A DNA stretch of 64,000 nucleotides from contig JXTB01000153.1 in assembly GCA_002914805.1 (NCBI GenBank), forward strand, positions 759,518 to 823,517. The letters are read 5' to 3'. Positions within the stretch are counted from its first letter, which is position 1; each line of letters starts with the position of its first letter. The stretch is from Parasponia andersonii. Lineage: Eukaryota > Streptophyta > Magnoliopsida > Rosales > Cannabaceae. The notes beneath the pieces were generated by a model. That model was not told the origin of the DNA. It searched no databases and saw nothing but the letters and a program-made list of their open reading frames with translations. Position numbers and translations under genes: made by a program. This document shows, piece after piece, positions 23,694-34,960 of the stretch.

Positions 23694-26278
23694 TCAAACA
23701 GCGGTTGCTGTGGGCTTGAAACAGTCAATATTGCATAATCCAACCGATCTCACCATGCTGCCAAAGCTGCCAACACAATCAAAATTCGGCACTCAGGAAA
23801 ACCAGCTTTCAATACAGAAAATATAACACATTGGGCAAGTCAGTATTTCACAAAGGAATAAAAGAAACTATAATTTGGTCTGAGTTATTGCTAACCGGTC
23901 AATGCTGTTCCTTGCTTTCTCTGGCTGGTCCGAGGAGTTGTTCGCTTTCTCAGAACGGTCCACGCCCCTCCTTGATCTCTCTCTCCTATCAGTGCTGGCC
24001 CTTGACTTCTCACTGCGGTCTGTACTCAGTCTAGGCTTTTCTCTCTGGTCAATACTTGGTCTAGAATTCTCTCTCCTATCCGTGCTAGATCTAGATTTAT
24101 CTCTAAAATCTGTGCTCCTTCGAGGATTTTCTGGTTGTTCTGTAAATTTCCCAGACCCATTTCTCAGATGTGGAGATTTCTCAATGACTGATATGAACCT
24201 CTTGAGATGCTTTATGTACTGCGGGTAAAGTTCCAAGTCACAATGATTCCCTCCTTTCACCCATAGTGGTTCATACTTCTCCTTACAGAGTTCCCACAGT
24301 CGCTTGCCATGGGACCAATCCACCACATCATCGGCGGTTCCCTGCCAACAGCAAAAGACGATGAAAAAAGCAGGTCAGAGAAAGAACACTACGGAAAAAT
24401 CAGTGGAGCATATTTTGAACCATAATTACACGTTTTTATGCCATTCAGTTCATGAAGAAACACATTTCAAGAATTAATTTGATGGGAGCAAGTGCCAACT
24501 GCGGTATAGGTATGCACATTTATATCGGAACCATCCTATTCAGATGTTACCTTTAATGAAAATCAAACAAACAAAAACTTCAACCATTTTGTTATTTAAC
24601 ACTCACTAATTACTATAGAGGTCAACCAACGCTGTTTATTATGTTTCATTCATAGTAGGGCCGATTGTGTCAAAGGCCCATATAAATTCAGTACAGACAA
24701 CCATGAAACATGATTTAGCATTGCTAAATTTGGTAAAATAAGGCTCCACGGTTAATCCATCCAACACCTCTTCCTTGGCTCATAAATCATCCGAAAAAAA
24801 AAAAGGAAAACAGAATTGTGGGACAGAGAAATAAATTTAGGCACCTTCGAGAAGCACCTAAAGTTTCGTTAAAGGCAATAGATAGGATGATAGTGCAGAA
24901 GAAATGTAATATCTTACATGTAACAGGCCAAATAACATTCTTCTTCCTACAATTAAAAATGGAAGAAAACCAAGACAATGCATGTGTTAATATTAGTAAA
25001 ATGGGAAAAGCTGAAGTAAGAGCCTTACATTCATCTATCATGTCTTGCCAACTGCCAAATTACCAATTATATTACAATGCATCCTCATATTCACATGCAT
25101 GTCAATTTAAAGTTAAAACTTCCCTTCAAAAGAAACAAGTAGCACACATAACATACAAACTAGTTTAAAGAGTAAGGTACTCACATGAATCACCAGAACT
25201 GGACAATTGACAAATGGTACTTTATCAATGTTCTGCGCCAAATAGACGAAAGCAATCACCATTAGTACATACTCTTTCCAAGCCTTCTGTAAGCATAAAT
25301 CTCAACCATTTCAGCAATTAAAGAAGAAAACCTTATATATGTCAAACCAGTATGTTCTTTTCACGGGATACATGACTCGGAGACCGGACAAGATGGGACT
25401 ATGGAGAACCACAGCCCTCAATCTCGGTAACCGAGTAGCCAAATCAAGAGTGGGTCCACTACCAACCGATTGCCCATATAAGATAACATCCTCCTCCTTC
25501 GCCCCATACTTCTCCACAAGGCATCTATACGCAGCTTCAATATCAGCATAAGTGTTCTGCTCACTCGGCTGTCCGAAATCGAACAAAATGTTAGCTCTTA
25601 CATTTTTACAAAAATCTCCAGATTCACTTCTAATTATGCCTTCAACCAAATTGATCTCACTACTCATATGCATTAACTCAACTTAAAAAGTCCCTTTTAG
25701 CAATACTCCAAATCGAAAACTTGCCTAAGCCCATAATTTGATACACAAAACAAATAAACGAATGAGTACAATCAAAAAAACAACAATAAGTAAATTCACA
25801 CCAAAATCCAAATCACCTTACCTTCCCAGTCGACTTCCCATATCCAGAATAATCATAACTACATAAGAGGGGGGAAAAAAAAAATTAAAAGGAAATAAAT
25901 AGTAAAAGATTTACCTACAATTTTTTTATTTATTTAAAAAATATATATATATAATTTTAAAAAAAAATGAAAAATGAAAACTAACCCCAACAAGTTGACT
26001 CGGAGATGGAGACTGAGTTCGGTAAACAACTCGTACATCTGACCCAGATCAGCGGCGTTACCATGGGAGTAGAGGAGGGTGAGAGAAGCCGAAGGGTTCT
26101 TAATGTAGACGGCAACGACGTCGTTTCCTCTCTTAGTAGGGAGCCTCAAGACGTCCACGTTTTCCTTCACAGCCGCCGCTACTCCTGTCATCCGAAGCTT
26201 CCCGCTCTGCCCCTCCTCCTCCACCTCCACTCCGTACGACGGCGGGTTTGGCGGGAAGAACGCGAACTTCGCCGCCAT
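23694..26278 (-). CDS. ABHD17-like alpha/beta hydrolase, 6 exons
   Basis: Plant relative of ABHD17 depalmitoylases; predicted serine hydrolase at membranes. Exons (minus): 26278-25986, 25858-25822, 25568-25332, 25232-25185, 24341-23896, 23766-23694; phases agree, giving 377 residues from the first available ATG. The triad is visible: Ser144 in GQSVGSG, Asp209 or Asp210 in GTADD, His238 in GGNHCDL. Also seen: [15 protein letters not shown] (oxyanion loop), [32 protein letters not shown]. After residue 260 comes a plant-type tail of about ten charged ~11-residue repeats (pattern xxSTDRREKSR), then a separate last exon ending [13 protein letters not shown], with Cys residues that could be lipid-modified (inference). 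The usual family opening [17 protein letters not shown] is present in frame, but its first codon is CTG (26299-26297), so the annotated start is the internal ATG at 26278. The substrate is unknown. Confidence 0.85.
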
Positions 26279-27120
26279 CGATGACGTCACTGCCCCCAGT
26301 CCCCCCCCCCCCAAAAAAAAAACTCCCAGAAGTCAAGTCAAATCAATCCGGTCCGTTCATGCCAAACTCTGCTTCAAATCAAAACCCGATCAAATTCGCG
26401 AACTTGAGGTTAGTATTATTATTACTAACTTTTTTTTTTTTTAAAGTTAGGAGAGAAGAAAGCTGATTCGATTGTGTTAGGGTTGAGACTGTGTTTTCTC
26501 TCTAAGGTTCGCCAAAACGAAAGAACGGGATTTTGAGTTTTAGAGAGAGAAAGAAGAGAGAGAGAGAGAGAGAGAGAGAGGGTTTTCCGGCGTGGAAAGG
26601 GAGGGGAGCACGTGTGAAATGATTAAAGTGGAAGGCTCAGAAAATAAAAGAGAGAGAACGGTATTTAAGCTGAAGACGTTGTATGAGAGGACATTTAAGT
26701 ACATGTGGCACCGTGGACCGACACGTGTCTTCGTAGGGCAATGCTCTGTTCTGGTGATAATTAGTGACCAACCTTTCCGATTTTTTTTTTTTTCTTTTTT
26801 CTCCTCTTTTTAACCAAATTATATTTGAAATTATTGTTTGTTTCTAATAACAGTTTGAGATTCTTTTTCCTTTCCCAAAAAAAAAAAAGTTTTGAAATTA
26901 TTTTGCAACTTAATAGTTTTGATTACGAAATAATTAAAGTTTTGTTATAATTGGTGTTTGATAAACATATTTAGTGGTAGTATCAGCTTAATTCATATTT
27001 TGCCGTTTAAAAAATAGGGGTAAATTTTCTACTAACTGATTACCACAAAATTCAACTACTCTTTTTTTATTTGTGGCATTTTTTATTTTTTGGCTTAGGG
27101 AAAACATAGAGGAAACATTA
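26279..27120. promoter_or_regulatory. Upstream region of the ABHD17-like gene with two G-box cores
   Basis: CACGTG palindromes at 26609-26614 (GCACGTGTG) and 26722-26727 (ACACGTGTC) match the G-box/ABRE core bound by plant bZIP and bHLH factors. An (AG)n tract lies at about 26554-26580 and a C12A10 homopolymer run at 26301-26320 just upstream of the coding start. Homeopathic-scale AT spacer follows with nothing else recognised. Confidence 0.45.
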
Positions 27121-27129
27121 TTAGTCAGA

Positions 27130-27445
27130 AATGTCTTCAGCTACAAGAGTAGCAATACAATGAGGAATTTCATCAATAGTAGAATTAAAACACAATTTAG
27201 TAAGTGTGTTAGTGTGTGACCAACTCTATTCCATCTCTAGTAGAATTAAAGCTACAAGTACCACCGCACCAACCTCATTGCTAACAACAACGTCTAAGCC
27301 CATGGTGGATAGCAGCAACGTTAACTTTAGACAGCCACTATTTGGACACGACCACTTCCTCTTAATCCTTGGCTCAACCCGGAGAAGTTCATCAATTTTA
27401 ACATTTGGCCCACTGAAACTCAAAAAGAAATCTCCCAAATTGTAA
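27130..27445 (-). pseudogene. Possible RNase H-like relic of a non-LTR retroelement
   Basis: On the minus strand, about 27390-27225, the wording KWSCPNSGCLKLT resembles the W-x-P-P-x-G-x-x-K-L-N opening of plant LINE RNase H domains. A further in-register stretch near 27170-27120 reads IDEIPHCIATLVAEDIS. The reading frame is broken between them and catalytic acids are not seen. Weak similarity; may be chance. Confidence 0.25.
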
Positions 27446-29559
27446 TCATAATTTTTTTTTTTTTAAAAAAAAAAAGTACCTAAACAATATCAAACTGATT
27501 GGCATATATGATGAAGGCCATACTTAGAATAATCACAAATTAGAAATTGATTAGTTTGTAAATTTTGTTAAATCATGTGTATGCTATAATTGAGTGATGT
27601 GACAAAATTTTATTAGGTTGACAAAGAATGAGACTGAAAAATTGGAAACTGAATTGGGCTCCTTGTTCTTTCTCACTATTCGGATTGACCCGTTGCCAGC
27701 TTTGTCTATATGTCAGAGTTCATATTTATTTTTCTAATAATTTATTATTATCAACTTTTTGAATACTTGTTATTTTATTTTGTTCATGTTTAATAATAAT
27801 ATAATATAGGACAGAGTGGTGGTTTTTGTTTGGTTATTTTTAAACGGTAATAATGATAATAATAATAAAGAAGGTTGGAATTGTGTGTGGACAATTCCGC
27901 CGCAGACAGCCAGACAGACCGCTTTTGTAATTTTGCTAATTTACTCAATTTTCAATTAGGATCCAAATCAAATCATGTTGGATTTTGTTTAAGCAAATCC
28001 TCCAGCTTTATTTATATTTTCTTTTTCTTTTTATTTTCCTAAATGTATATGCGTTTATGCGGATTTCTCGCATTAAGATTATCGATTTTAAAATTTTTCA
28101 TTCAAACAATGATATTTTTATTGTATAATAAGTTGGAGGGGATTAGAGGTTGAAATTAAAAACAATACTTTGAGTAATCACTAATTAGAATAATTATATG
28201 ATGATTGATGGCCATTAGATATTATAATGTATAATTTTTCTACATGGGTCTTTTTTTTTAAAAAAAAATCTAAGTGGAATTAAATGATTTTTTTTTTCTT
28301 TCTTCGCAGATCAAGGGAAATTGGAATTGTGTATCTTCTAATTTTGCTAATTATGAAAATTTTCATCATCGCTTTAAGCCAATTTTAATTGATTTGTTTG
28401 TATTTCATCTAATTGAATGTTTAATATGATAAAATTAAAATGGATTATAGTTGTAGTATATGATATCATCGTGGGAACCAAGAGTGTCCTAGTGATAAGT
28501 GATTACAACAATCTGTATTCTTGCTTATTATGGTAATTGGGAAACAAAGGTTAAAGGATGCTAAAATCTCGTTCAATTTTAGCAATTTTCTTATAAAGTA
28601 AAACAATGTTGCAAACGCTCCGAAGGTATATTCATATACAGATGGCGTGTATCACATATTTAATAGCAATACATACAGATATCACCATAAACAATAATTA
28701 TGTCATTTTACTCCACATGAAGAACACCTTTATTGTATTCCTGATATGGTGGTCATTTTACTCAACATGAAGAACACCTTTTTTTTACCCACCTTTTTGT
28801 TTTCAATAAGAGTAGCTAAGCATAATAAGGACCGAGCAAAGAGACAAAAGCATCCATGACAAGAACCAAACTTTTTTTTTTCCCCTTTTTGTTTTTAATA
28901 AGAGTAGTTAAGCACAATAAAGATCGAGAAAAGAGACAAAAGCATCGTGACAAGAACAGAACTCTATAGTTTTTAATAAATAAAAATGAAGGGCAGAATC
29001 ATTAAAGAAAGGTGTTCTTCATTAATATTTAATATATATAAGTTATATTTTTTAGTATTATTTTAACTAATAAAAATTTATTATATATATTTTTTATAAT
29101 AAAAAATAATGTACATTTTATTATAACTGTTAAATCACAAACGAGCTAAAAAAAACATATAACTATATATATTTTAAAATTTATCTTACATCTAAAAAAA
29201 ACATATAACTATATATACGTTTATCATTCATAAGATATATAACCTTTGTTGACAGTGTATTTGTGCTCAAACTAAATTAGGTGGTTGTAGAAGAAGAACT
29301 ACTTTTACAGTATTCTCTTTCTTTACACTCTCTATAGGGGTAGCGTCTTTCTCACCCTTTTGTGGTGCGATTTGACCATTTAGAGGTCTCTCTTTCAACT
29401 TCTCTGCATGGTTTTCTTCCTTTATAGACTGCACGCACTCATGAATTAACTCTTTTTTCTATCCGTTACTTTCACTTCACCAGTTAAGCCTTGTGTCGCA
29501 ACCTATTTCGTTACTCACTCTTCAGATACTTCGCCACAATTGGTTCGTAAAGCATACGC
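27446..29559. other. AT-rich repeat-bearing spacer
   Basis: No gene is recognised. An ~82-bp imperfect direct repeat occupies about 28788-28871 and 28879-28964 (shared words CTTTTTGTTTT, ATAAGAGTAG, AGAGACAAAAGCATC). The word ATGAAGAACACCTT occurs directly near 28718 and 28768 and inverted near 29008, so 28718-29021 may be a small decayed inverted-repeat element. AACATATAACTATATATA is directly repeated near 29153 and 29200. Sequence from about 29240 is probably the decayed leader of the LINE that follows. Confidence 0.45.
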
Positions 29560-30433
29560 ACTAATGGCGCTTTGTGCTTGATATCGTGGAGGAGTAAGCA
29601 AAGACCCAACTGCTAATGCTCTCAGAAGTATTGTAAAAGAAGAATGTGGAAAAAGAAGAATGGATAAATTTAGGAAAGTGATGGGTTTTGAGTCTTCATG
29701 TACTGTTGAAGCAATAAAGGGGCCAGGGGGTCTGTGCCTTTTCTAGTGTGAACAAGTATTACTAGAAGTCATGCACACCAACTGCTTGATGATATGTGTG
29801 AGTAAAGGCTCAGTATAATAAACCCGACTAGTTGTTGGTTTGTTGCTACAGACCATCTAAATGGAAATAGAAAGGACATTTTTGGACAACTCTAGCAGAG
29901 ATAGTTACAGGCTTCAATGGACCATGGGTGTGTATTGGGAGTTTTAATGAAATTTTACCAAATGAGAACAGACTTGGAGGTAGAAAAGAAATTGGGCCTT
30001 CGTCAACATAAGTTAGCAGATTTGTGGAAGATGTTGGTGCAATTGATTTAGGGTTCTCTGGCTACAACTTTACAGAGCATTAAGAGTTACGGCATGGTAA
30101 ATATTAGAGAACGATTAGATAGGACTAATTACTGACGTATCATGGTGTTCTTTATTCCCAAATGCAGGGGTAATTCGTTCCACTACTTTTGGCTCTAACC
30201 ATAGGCCTATCACATTGAAATTAAATTTGCAAATTGGAAGAGAAAAGAGACTATTGCGCTTTTTATCTACCTAGACTAGGGATGACTCAAGTAAAGATGT
30301 GGTTGAAGCAACTTGGTCCTCTGAATTAAGTGGCACTCGGGCTTTTCAACTTTTAGGCAAAGAGCTTTTAGAAGAACTTGACAAAATTCAATCTGAGCCT
30401 TCCAATTCAGGCAATGCCTATCGAAAGAGGAAG
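29560..30433 (+). pseudogene. LINE (L1-type) relic, endonuclease part
   Basis: Broken + strand frames show L1-type APE endonuclease wording: ANALRSIVKEECG, KFRKVMGFESS, VEAIKGPGGL, GPWVCIGSFNEILP (the D of the usual GDFNE is S here), and VEDVGAIDLGFSGYNFT. After that comes linker wording leading to the reverse transcriptase (ELLEELDKIQSEPSN). In-frame stops and frameshifts are frequent, so it is inactive. It is the left part of the same element as 33044-34518; the reverse transcriptase core that should lie between is missing. Confidence 0.7.
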
Positions 30434-30639
30434 TGTTGGAGCAGTTTTTCACCAGCTGTCCACATGTCTCTGAACTGCTGATGTTGTATCCTCCAACTGT
30501 CCACGTGTCCTTGCTATCCCAAAGAGCTTTTGACTTCTGACAGGATCGGAAAGGCGGGGGAGGCCACCTTTAAAAAATCTCCGATACTTAAGTCAGTTGT
30601 TTATCTTTGATTTAGGATAGCAAAGATTTAGTTTTTCCC

Positions 30640-30800
30640 ATTAAGTCAGGGAGCACCTTAGCTACACGTAAGCCAAAGAAAAGCGGGCCAGGGTCTACCC
30701 GTTAGAAGCAGACCCTCCCTAGAGAGCGCCTTAGTTGTGCATGGACTAGAAGTGAATGGAGCCAGAGCCTACCCGTTGGAAGTAAGCTAAGACAAGACCA
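30640..30800. repeat. Imperfect direct repeat of about 75 bp inside the insertion
   Basis: Two copies share GGGAGCACCTTAG / GAGAGCGCCTTAG, GCCAGGGTCTACCCGTT / GCCAGAGCCTACCCGTT and GGAAG or AGAAGCAG ends. Confidence 0.6.
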
Positions 30801-31442
30801 AGCGTGAAGACGGAAATTAAAACCAAATTCTGTTTATTATTGTCTAAAATACAAAATGCGTAGTCGACAGGGACGCGGACCTGGAGGCTTTATTTGTAAG
30901 AAGCAGGTCTTGGACGAACTCGCAGAAACACATTGGAGTAGTAACGCCTTGTTTGCTCCTGGTAAGAGCCGAGCCTGGGCCTCTTCTTCTGCAGCGACGG
31001 GTCCAAGCAGTGGTCGACCAACCCCTGGAGCTGGTTCCTGGCGTGTTCCCATTTAGGGTCAGAGAAGTCCAGTCACATATATGCGTGGGTCGAATTCTAC
31101 CGAGACAAATCATAACAGAAATTATACATCCTCAAAGCCGAACAAGCCGGAACTCACATCCCGATCTCCAGAGCTAATCTTGTCAATCATAGCACGGAGG
31201 GAATTCACTAAAAACTCCAAATCATATACGATTGAGCCAGACCCAGAGGTCGGTTGCACTGTCGACAAGGGAATGACATCGTATATGATGTCCGACTCTG
31301 ACCATGAATGCGGGCAACAAAAAAAAAGGGAATAAACATGAGAAAAATGCGCTGTTTCTATTATTTAAACAAGTGTTTACAACGAGGATCAGCTTTACAT
31401 AATACAGTTAGTATTTTACAAATACACAAAGAGCGAGAGGCT

Positions 31443-31832
31443 CTAGTTACCTCCGACGAGGGGAGCGCTACCAGCTTTGGCGCTCAGACCAGCTTCGGCA
31501 GAGGGCGGCGTACTGGGGTTAGAATCGTCGCTAGACAAAACGACCGCGCCTGACCCTCCGCCAGTTAAGGCGCCAAGACCAAGCTGACCACCATGAACCT
31601 TCGCGGCTTGCTCTGGCAGACCGGAAGCGGGGACAATCTCCCTGGCGACAGAGGCAGATATAGAAGGCCTGTCTTTTTCTTCGTCGAGTATCTTCAGCAC
31701 ATCAGCGGGGTACACGATGTTGATCTCATCCCTCAACTGCTGCATATAGTGCCTAACGGAATAATGGTCCCGCTCAATGCCCTTCTGCTCATCGAACTGG
31801 TCTGGCATTACCACCTCCACGTGTAACCTCAA
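31443..31832 (-). CDS. Unrecognised ORF (129 residues) inside the GC-rich insertion
   Basis: A minus-strand frame from an ATG, unlike the stop-rich surroundings. The N half is a plausible globular segment (VVMPDQFDEQKGIERDHYS, MQQLRDEINIVYPADVLKIL); the C half is Gly/Ser/Ala-rich. I do not recognise a domain. It ends in a stop-free low-complexity tail rather than a conserved motif. It may be the 3' exon of a gene fragment carried by the element, or the product of an unknown non-autonomous element. The following minus-strand sequence to about 30844 could be its 3' UTR. Confidence 0.3.
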   Translation of the reverse strand: MRLHVEVVMPDQFDEQKGIERDHYSVRHYMQQLRDEINIVYPADVLKILDEEKDRPSISASVAREIVPASGLPEQAAKVHGGQLGLGALTGGGSGAVVLSSDDSNPSTPPSAEAGLSAKAGSAPLVGGN

Positions 31833-31849
31833 ATTGGAGGACTAGAGGC

Positions 31850-32310
31850 ACGATTTCCCCATTTGATAGATGCAAATCCATCAAATAGGGAAATCGGGGC
31901 AGTAGTGAGGCCCGTTCCTAGATCACGTACTACGTAGGCGATTAAGTGGCAGAACAGGTCACAAAGGGGGCACGCCATCTGACGCGTGTCCAAAGTAACC
32001 ATTTAAAAGTCACGCGAATCGCACGTGATACCGCATGGGCCCCTAGGCTGTCCGAGGCTAGGGACGAATCCATCCCAGATCCTGGACGGTTCGGCCTAAT
32101 CCAGTTCTTGCCTCGACAACTAGGGGTCAGAAGCCTCGAGGGTCTTCTGCCAGAAGACCATGGGAGGCAACGCACTATTCCAGACCCAGACAGGGCATTT
32201 AATGCGATCCTAGGTAGGTGCGCACATTGGGTAAACCGTCTTGACAGAACGACGGTTTGTCAAAGTCTCACCCCTGACAAGCTCGAGTCATAAGAGACGG
32301 CGAAAAGCAG
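31850..32310. other. GC-rich element interior without coding similarity
   Basis: Contains an inverted word pair near 31854-31898 (CGATTTCCCCATTTGATAGATG against CATCAAATAGGGAAATCG) and clusters of CACGTG- and ACGCGT-like words (31980-32030), reminiscent of the U3 part of a retroelement LTR. No gene is seen. Confidence 0.4.
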
Positions 32311-33022
32311 GCCACAACGATGCAAGGGAAATCACGGTAATCACGGCCCGTGATCTCTAGAGTAAGTCATGATGAGAAAAGGTACTCGATCCTCGGATTG
32401 ATAGCCAGAAAAGCTCCCAGTTCTAGGATTATATATACGAGCCTTGCTTTCCCCCCAAAAGAGAGAGATTGAGACAGATATATACAGAGAAAAACTTAAT
32501 CTTTGTTATTTAGTCTCAGGGATAAACAATTGACTTAAGCATTAGAGAGTCTTTGTAGGTGGCCACTCCCGCTTTTCTGATCCGACCTGAAGTCAAAAGT
32601 ACTCTGTGATAGCAAGGATATGTGGATAGTTGGTAGATACAATATCAGTAGTTCAGAGACACGTGGACAGGCCATAACAATGCAAGGGAAATCACGGTAA
32701 TCACGGCCCGTGATCTCTGGAGTAAGTCATGATAAGAAAAGGTATTCGATCCTGGGATTGAGAGCCAGAAAAGTTCCCAGTTCCAGGATTATATATATGA
32801 GCCTTGCTTCCCCCTCAAAAGAGAGAGATTGAGATAGACATATACAGATAAAAACTTAATCTTTGCTGCTTAGCCTCAAGGATAAACAAAGCATCAGAGA
32901 GTCTTTGCAGGTGCTCACCCCCGCCTCTCTGACCCGACCTGAAGTCAAAAGTACTCTGGGATAACAATGATACGTGAACAGTTGGTAGATACAACGTCAG
33001 TAGTTCAGAGACACATGGACAG
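32311..33022. repeat. 360-bp tandem direct repeat at the right end of the insertion
   Basis: Unit 1 is 32311-32670, unit 2 is 32671-33022; each starts GCCA(C/T)AAC(G/A)ATGCAAGG and ends ACA(C/T)GTGGACAG or the like. Each carries a TATA-like TATATATA followed by GAGCCTTGCTT and an AGAGAGAGATTGAGA leader-like stretch. Only the left-hand arm of the element lacks this duplication. Confidence 0.85.
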
Positions 33023-33043
33023 CTGGTAAAAATTGCACCAACA

Positions 33044-34518
33044 TCAAGATATCATGGGGGTCAAATTAATTAAACAAGATGGAACTTACCAATGGAGCCA
33101 ATTGTTCCTCGGTGGAAATAAATTTAAGGATTTTGACTTTGTGGTTAATATAGTTGCTACTCATTTGGAAAGTTGGCAAGCAAATCTTCTTTTAAAAGCA
33201 TGTAAAATGACTCTTATCAAGGTTCTTTTCCAAGTACTTCTAGTATATACAATGTCAACATACAAAATTCCTAAAAAGTGTGCGGTATGTTGGATAATTT
33301 GGTGAGGAGATTTTAGTGGACTGAAAAAACTAAAAAAAAAAATCACTTTCTTGCTTTATACGCATAGGACAAGGTATGTAAACCTAAGCAATATAGGGGG
33401 GTTTAGGATTTAGGAGATTCTATAACATGGACCAAGCATTGTTGTCTAAATTGGCTTGGGAGATAGCTATTGGATCTATCAAATTATGGGTTCAAGCCAT
33501 GAAAGCAAAGTACTGTGGAGAAGGCAGATTTCTCCAATGTAAAGCAGTAAAGTAGAGTTCATGGGTTTGGAAAGGCATTGGAGCTCACGAAAATATCCTT
33601 TCTAGGGCTTGCTTCCTTTTACGCAGTGGAACCTCCGTGAATGTTTGGAGATCCCATGAAGTCCAGACTTGAAAGCCCATCCTAGAATGGATATAGATAT
33701 AAATTTAGAAACAGAAGTCGGTGATTTATAGTCATATGAATCACGAACTTAGAACTACCCTTTAATGGAGAGTCTTTTTGATGAATCAACTTTGAATAGG
33801 GTAAGGCTACTCAGGTGTGCAGAGGTGGATGATGTTGACCAGTTGTGCTGGATCAAGGATCCTAAAGAGGTCTTCTCTATCAAATCAGTTTATTGGTCCA
33901 TTAATGAAGCACACTTTAGGTCAAATAATACTTTTGAGTGTAACGTACTATGGGCAGCCCAAATTCACAAAAGAGACAAGTTACTTTTGTGGCGAATTGT
34001 GGTCACTGAATTGCCCCTCTGTTTTGTTCTGACGAGAGTTTTTTCTTTACAAGAATTATCTTGCCCGCTTTGCCAAGGGGGTGATAAGGATAGACTTCAT
34101 TTATTCTTGAACTGCCCAGTGGCTAAGACAGTTTGGTTTGGAAGTTTGTGGAGCATTAAAAAGAAGAACTTACTATGTGAATGATTCCTTCGAATTGTGC
34201 AAGATCATTCTACAACCTCTAAACAGCTTACTTCAGGATCGTCTATCCAAACAACAATTTACTCTGCTTGATGCTATTATGATTCATAATTTATGGTATT
34301 ATAGGAATCAAGTGGCATTTAAAGGCGCATGCACAGATACTATCCAAATCATACCAAGAGTTGAAGAGCTATTTGCAGAGCATTCAGAAGTTCATCACTT
34401 TGGGTCTCATAAACCCAATTCTACCCTTGCTCGCAACTCGACTTGGCTTAAACCTCTTTTTGGAACTTTCAAAATCAACTTTGATATAGCATTAAGAGAT
34501 GAGAAATGTTATGTTTGA
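33044..34518 (+). pseudogene. LINE (L1-type) relic, RT C-terminus to RNase H
   Basis: Right-hand part of the split LINE. Seen in order: the C-terminal thumb region (33033-33305; LESWQANLLLKACKMTLIK), a broken stretch with KAKYCGEGRFLQ and VWKGIGAHENILSRACFLLRSGTS, then the zf-RVT zinc-binding domain at 33765-34184 (KRDKLLLWRIV, CPLCQGGDKDRLHLFLNCP with its Cys/His ligands kept), and the opening of an RNase H domain (WLKPLFGTFKINFDIALRD) at about 34440-34500. The rest of RNase H and the poly-A tail are missing. Stops and frameshifts make it inactive. Confidence 0.8.
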
Positions 34519-34960
34519 ACAATTCCGGTTTTTCCATTCTTCCATTAGAATTAGAATGAGCATTTGTTTGAATAATTCAATTTTTCTATTCAAATAGTTG
34601 ATCACTCACATCAATATTGGATCGACTTTTTATTTTATTAGAATGAGAATGGTGCTCCCCCTTTGTTTTCAAATAGGTCCATTCTAATGCTCACTTCTTA
34701 ATTACAATTTATTCTATGTTTTTTTTTTTACTTCAAATGTTTCATATTCCAATTATAATTTATTCTACAATTTCTATTTAACTACACATATTCAAATGAG
34801 TGAACAAGTGGGACCATCATTGTTCGTATGCTTAAAATTTAAAGTAAACAATTGAATGAGCCTTGTAGACTTGTAGTACAAGAACTAACAATTTATTCCA
34901 ATTCCCATTAGGTCAAACCAAATATGGCCTAACTAGTAACTAGTAACTATATTACAAAAT
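34519..34960. other. Spacer after the LINE relic
   Basis: AT-rich; TTAGAATTAGAATGAG-type words recur (34551, 34640) and a partly inverse sequence CCAATTCCCATTAGGTCAAACCAAAT stands near 34899, so a decayed small inverted-repeat element is possible. No gene seen. Confidence 0.3.

Larger units (their letters stand above)
30434..33043. mobile_element. 2.6-kb insertion with ~200-bp inverted ends, splitting the LINE
   Basis: The left end begins TGTTGGAGCAGTTTTTCACC; the right end finishes with the matching inverse GGTAAAAATTGCACCAACA. Similarity between the inverted arms extends about 200 bp inward, through GTTCAGAGACA(C/T)GTGGACAG, AGAAGTCAAAAG and GATAAACAA words. The interior is distinctly more GC-rich than its surroundings. 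The arms also look like the promoter/leader part of a retroelement LTR (TATATATA then CCTTGCTTCCCC). No transposase was found and no clear target-site duplication flanks it; LINE sequence has been lost at the site. It could be a non-autonomous inverted-repeat transposon or two LTR ends in inverted arrangement. Confidence 0.55.

Noticed and set aside
23868-23895. C terminus LAITQTKL of the hydrolase
   Set aside because: Read-through past the donor at 23895-23894; the last exon 23766-23694 supplies the family-typical [13 protein letters not shown] end.
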